Of a stretch of 64,000 bases of DNA, positions 60,101 through 64,000 are shown piece by piece. How positions within the stretch are numbered: the first letter of the stretch is position 1; the number at the start of each line of letters is the position of its first letter. The notes under the pieces were generated by a model. That model had not been told where the DNA came from, made no database searches, and saw nothing but the letters and a program-made list of their open reading frames with translations. This DNA comes from Phanerodontia chrysosporium. Taxonomy: Eukaryota > Basidiomycota > Agaricomycetes > Polyporales > Phanerochaetaceae. Location: positions 2,356,001 to 2,420,000 of the forward strand of contig MJGA01000003.1 of assembly GCA_001910725.1 (NCBI GenBank), in the 5' to 3' direction. The translations under genes and the position numbers were made by a program.

Positions 60101-63100
60101 CCTACCGGTAGCGGAAAGACTTCCTTATTGATGGCGTTACTCGGTCAGTCTGTACACCACGTCGGACCCTCGAGGGTATTGATTCGGTGTGTAGGAGAGA
60201 TGCATTATACTCCGATGGGCCCCAATTCCTACGTTAACCTTCCCCGTGGGGGCGGCATCGCGTATCACGCCCAAGAGTCCTGGGTTCTCAATGAGACTAT
60301 TCAAGTGAATGAACACTACTGAACTTAGCGAGACCTTGAACTGATGCTTTCCAGAACAATATTGTGTTCGGATCGCCTTTCGAGCAGGAGAGGTATAACA
60401 AAGGTGGGTCGTGCATAAAGGTGATATGAGCCGATTCTCTAACACTGGGTTCAGTTCTCCATCAGTGTGCGCTCGAGCACGATCTGTCACTGTTCGAAGC
60501 AGGTGATCAAACGGAGGTAGGAGAACGAGGTATGACCTTGAGGTACGTGACCTCCTGCGCATCCTGGGACATAGCTGTATTATCGCACCAGTGGTGGCCA
60601 GAAGGTGAGAACGGTGATCACCACTTTGCGTAACAGACACTTGATGGTCTTTCGCTAGGCTCGTATCACCCTTGCGCGGGCAATATACTCAAACGCAGAC
60701 ATTCTACTTCTGGATGATGTAAGTATCTTTGTACCTTACTCGCATATCCATCTCACCAAGCCTGCAGGTTCTGGCAGCCCTAGACGTGCACACTGCCCAG
60801 GCCATCGTGGATGACTGCTTCCGTGGTGACCTTATTCGAGGCCGCACTGTCATCCTAGTCGTAAGTATCTCTGGATTGCTCTGCCAAATTGAAGCTGATG
60901 CGAATATCCTCAAGACCCATAACGTCGCGCTGGCTGCTCCCATCGCTGAATTTGTTGTGTCCTTGGGCACGAATGGTAGGATTAAGAGCCAAGGCACGCT
61001 CTCGAGCGCCCTTGAGCACGATGCGAAACTTGCAGCCTACGCAGCCGAGGAAGAGTCACGTATCAAGAGGGCTGACAACCCCCACAACGACAAGTCTGGA
61101 CCCGAGTTAGAGGAGCAGAAGGCGAATGGAAAGTTGATGGTGGAAGAAGAAGTCGCTGAAGGACATGTCGGCTGGTCTGCCCGTAAGTGCTTTTTGGTCT
61201 ACGTTTCCGCGATGCATCGGCTGAGTGGCAAGAAAGTGAAGCTTTTGCTTTCGAATATGGCACAAGGCCCGAGACTGGTCATCTTCTGGCTTTTTGTCTT
61301 CACCATCTACATCACCAACCGGACCACGTCAATTCTGACCGTTTGGATCCTTGGACTATGGGCGAAGCAATATGAACTCCACAACCCATCAGAGGTTGCC
61401 GCATCTTAGTGAGGTCTCCTCTTCTCCCCGTAGAGTCTCATCTGAGCTGTCGTTCGAAGTTATTTGTCCCTATACTCTGGGATCAGCGCGTTCTCGGTGG
61501 TGCTCGTTGCAATTGGCTACATTACGTATACATACGGAACTCTGCGGGCCGCACGCATCATTCACCGCACTCTGGTGGAAACCGTGCTCAGTGCGACATT
61601 CAGGTACACCTACCTCGAAGCCCCGATTGTTGCCAGAACTCATACTCACTCAGATGGCTGGATAAGACCCCGTCTTCTCGAATTATCACTCGCTGCACTC
61701 AGGATATCTCCGCCGGTATGAGCTAATTGATGTTCCGATCGACGCTGACATTGACTTCCTATTTTCTAGTTGACAATAAGGTCGCAGAGAACTTCGCCTT
61801 CCTAGCAGAGCTCACGGCAGTTATGGTGATGAAGTTCGGCGCAGTCATTCTCGTGTCCCCGACGTTTGCTGCTCCGGGTCTAGTGCTCATTCTCATAGGC
61901 GGGTCGCTTTTCCAGTTCTACATCAAAGCCCAGCTGCCTATAAAGCGAGAGCTCAGCAATGCAAAGGCACCAGTCATGGGGCACATTACAGCTGCAGTCA
62001 ACGGCCTCGGTAAGGAGACATCATCTGCCTTTGCATTGTACTCACCTTGTGTCCGTAACGAAGTGTCTATACGCGCATACGGTGCCCAAGAGGCCTTCCG
62101 ACAAGAGTCGTTTTCTAGGCTTGATCGCCTCACACGAACAGCCAGAGTGTATAGAAATCTGAGCAAGTGGATCTCTGTACGCGCTGAACTGCTGTCTGCG
62201 GTCTTTATGGCTTCTCTCGCTTCATACATGGTATACGGTACCCACGAAGATGCATCAACCATCGGGTTCACTCTGAATATGGGAGGTGCGTCTCCAGCCT
62301 GCCCACCATGAAGGTGACAAAATACTGACGCTGCCTGTCTGTCACCAGGCGGGTTCAGCCACCTTGTCCTCTGGTTCTTCCTCATCATGAATGAGTTCCA
62401 AGTCGAGGGTACGTCAGCCACCTATACGATGATGGTACTCGTGCTTACCACCTGACCGGTAGCCAACAGGTTCGTCTGATTTTCGCTCTAGGCCACCGCA
62501 TGGTCGACTGAACATGTGCGTCGACCAGTCTGGAAAGAATACAGCAGTACCTCGTCATCGAGCAAGAGCCTAAACCTACAGACACCGGAGTCCCTCCTGC
62601 ATATTGGCCATCTAGTGGTTCTCTACGAGTGGAGAAATTGTCCGCTCGGTACTCCGAGGTCCGCTCAGCTCTTCGGTGCGGCGAGTGACTGACTGATGAT
62701 GGCACTCTTCAGGACGGCACGGAGGTTCTTCATGACATCTCGTTTGAAGTCAAGTCTGGAGAGCGCGTTGGTATTGGTAAGTCTGATATCACCTTTCGAT
62801 CATTTTGCTCAATGACTGGACCTGATAGTCGGGCGTACCGGGAGCGGAAAGGTTTGTCATGCGATATTCTCAAGGCAACTTTCTGACGTGCATTGTAGAG
62901 CTCACTCGCTCTAGCGCTGCTTCGCTGCATCCCTACAAAGGGCAAAGTCTTCTTCGACGGTTTACCCACCGACTCCGTTAACCTCGACGCGCTGCGATCG
63001 AACGTAACCATTATTCCTCAAGTAGTGCGTAGTCCAACCCGTTGCTCACCTGCGGCACTTGCTCATCTCTCGTGCTCAGCCCGAACTGCTCACGGGGACT

Positions 63101-63750
63101 CTGCGCGAGAACCTCGACCCATTCTCGCAGCACGACGACGCAACACTGAACGAGGCCCTGCGCTCTGCGGGCTTGTTCACGTTGCAAGGCGAGGCTGATG
63201 CCGCTCGCCTGACTCTCGATAGCAGTATCTCGAGCAGCGGAGGCAACCTGTCTGTGGGGCAGCGCCAGATCATCGCGCTCGCACGCGCGATCGTGCGGCG
63301 GAGCAAGCTCCTCATCCTCGACGAGGCGACGTCTGCCATCGGTGCGTCATGCAAGGCGCGCTACTCTGCGGAACCACTCATGCTATCGTCTAGATTATGC
63401 GGCGGATGCTGTTATCCAGGACTCACTGAGGAAGGAGGGTGCCAAGGACGTCACGCTGCTCACCGTCGCACACCGCCTGCAGACCGTCATGGACTCGGAC
63501 AAGATCGTAGGCCCCGTCTTCTCTGCCTCACACTGTAACGCATCCTAATTCCGTGCGCTACAGATGGTCCTCGATGCCGGCCGCATAGTGGGTCTCAGTC
63601 TGCTTAAACGATGCACTTCTCACCTTCGCATAGGTCGAGTTCGGCCCTCCAGCCGAGCTTCTGCGAAACGCCGGTGGTTTCTTCACGTCACTTGTCAATG
63701 CTTCTGGTGACAAGGACGTGCTGTATGCTACGGCAGCTGGCGACGCCTAG
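57121..63750 (+). CDS. ABCC-type (MRP/Ycf1-like) full ABC transporter
   Basis: A full-length ABC exporter broken by 25 or more introns. N-terminal hydrophobic TMD0-like part starts MPSPPFSEGLIYVPVSAAAI. TMD1 includes GKINNLISTDVNNLENGHGW and RMVKLFGWELKMSERID. NBD1 has Walker A GPTGSGKTS (about 60099-60125), signature LSGGQKARITLARA formed across two introns near 60540-60660, Walker B ILLLDD and ALDVHTA. A linker with Lys/Glu leads to TMD2 (LVIFWLFVFTIYITNRT, LDKTPSSRIITRCTQDI, GLVSIRAYGAQEAF). NBD2 has Walker A GRTGSGKSS joined across an intron near 62854-62898, FFDGLPTDSVNLDALRS, LSVGQRQIIALARAI, LLILDEATSAI and VAHRL. The stop is TAG 63748-63750. Substrates are probably conjugated organic anions or xenobiotics, at vacuole or plasma membrane; not decidable here. 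Confidence 0.9.
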
Positions 63751-63896
63751 CGGATATCGGGCTGCATGTAGGGCTAGTGTCATCACCTCTTCGCAATAGA
63801 CCTGTTACGGTGTTGAAGTTGGGGCGCATGTTTGGCCTTTCGCCCACTCGGTGATCGTTCGGTGCTCTTTGGACACGCGCGTAGCTATGCAGGCCC

Positions 63897-64000
63897 ATGC
63901 AAGACGAGACACTCGATGATGAGAAGGGAGAAGCTGACCGGCCTAACGAGCCTTGTGGCGTGGGACGAGCACCCTCGTCCCCACCATCTCGCCAAATCAC
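63897..64000 (+). CDS. possible 5' end of a gene running off the right edge
   Basis: ATG at 63897 opens a hydrophilic frame (MQDETLDDEKGEADRPNEP) that is still open at the window end, 34 codons. Its acidic, Ser/Pro-rich make-up resembles the N-termini of local genes. The opposite strand is also open here. Weak evidence only. Confidence 0.25.
   Translation, partial: MQDETLDDEKGEADRPNEPCGVGRAPSSPPSRQI

Overview
This window is nuclear DNA from a filamentous basidiomycete, most likely an Agaricomycete such as a polypore (class is inference). The evidence is dense short introns (about 45-70 nt, GT...AG), GC-rich codon use, very short intergenic gaps, pyrimidine-rich leaders, and fungal families such as con-6, an RNA-silencing RdRP and Itc1. 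No CRISPR array, transposon, tRNA or rRNA could be supported.

Layout. 1-5.8 kb: secreted CAP/PR-1 protein (-), small conserved protein (+), EMC7 (-), UTP23 (+), LYRM2 (-). 5.9-10 kb: an eIF4E-transporter-like protein (+). 10-14.7 kb: a G1/S-type cyclin behind a 3.2 kb gene-free leader/promoter. 16.1-18 kb: Gfo/Idh/MocA oxidoreductase (-). 18.3-21 kb: lineage-specific protein (+). 22.1-25.5 kb: ITC1/ACF1-like remodeller subunit (+). 26-28.3 kb: Avt1-like amino-acid transporter (+). 28.5-29.4 kb: eIF3k (-). 29.6-31.2 kb: WDR5/Swd3 (+). 31.5-32.7 kb: polyubiquitin (+). 33.2-37 kb: QDE-1-type RdRP (+). 37.2-39.2 kb: pescadillo (-). 39.4-39.9 kb: SmD2 (+). 40.4-44.9 kb: Sec7-PH ArfGEF (+). 45.4-47.6 kb: protein of unknown function with a repeated basic motif (+). 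48.3-51 kb: two con-6 genes facing each other around an unknown gene. 51.8-52.6 kb: J-domain protein (-). 52.9-55.3 kb: multipass membrane protein (-). 55.8-56.6 kb: GAR transformylase (+). 57.1-63.8 kb: ABCC transporter (+).

Most genes are housekeeping and work in RNA and protein production: ribosome biogenesis (UTP23, PES1), translation (eIF3k, 4E-T-like), splicing (SmD2), chromatin (ITC1, WDR5), ER insertion (EMC7) and mitochondrial assembly (LYRM2). Several lie in head-to-head pairs with starts only 124-220 bp apart.

The strongest unexplained signal is that about half of the longer genes carry a frame break. Nearly all are resolved by adding exactly one base, often beside a G/C run. Systematic deletions in the assembly are the simplest explanation, and protein products should be read across these breaks with care. 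Intron positions were inferred by eye from splice signals and family conservation.
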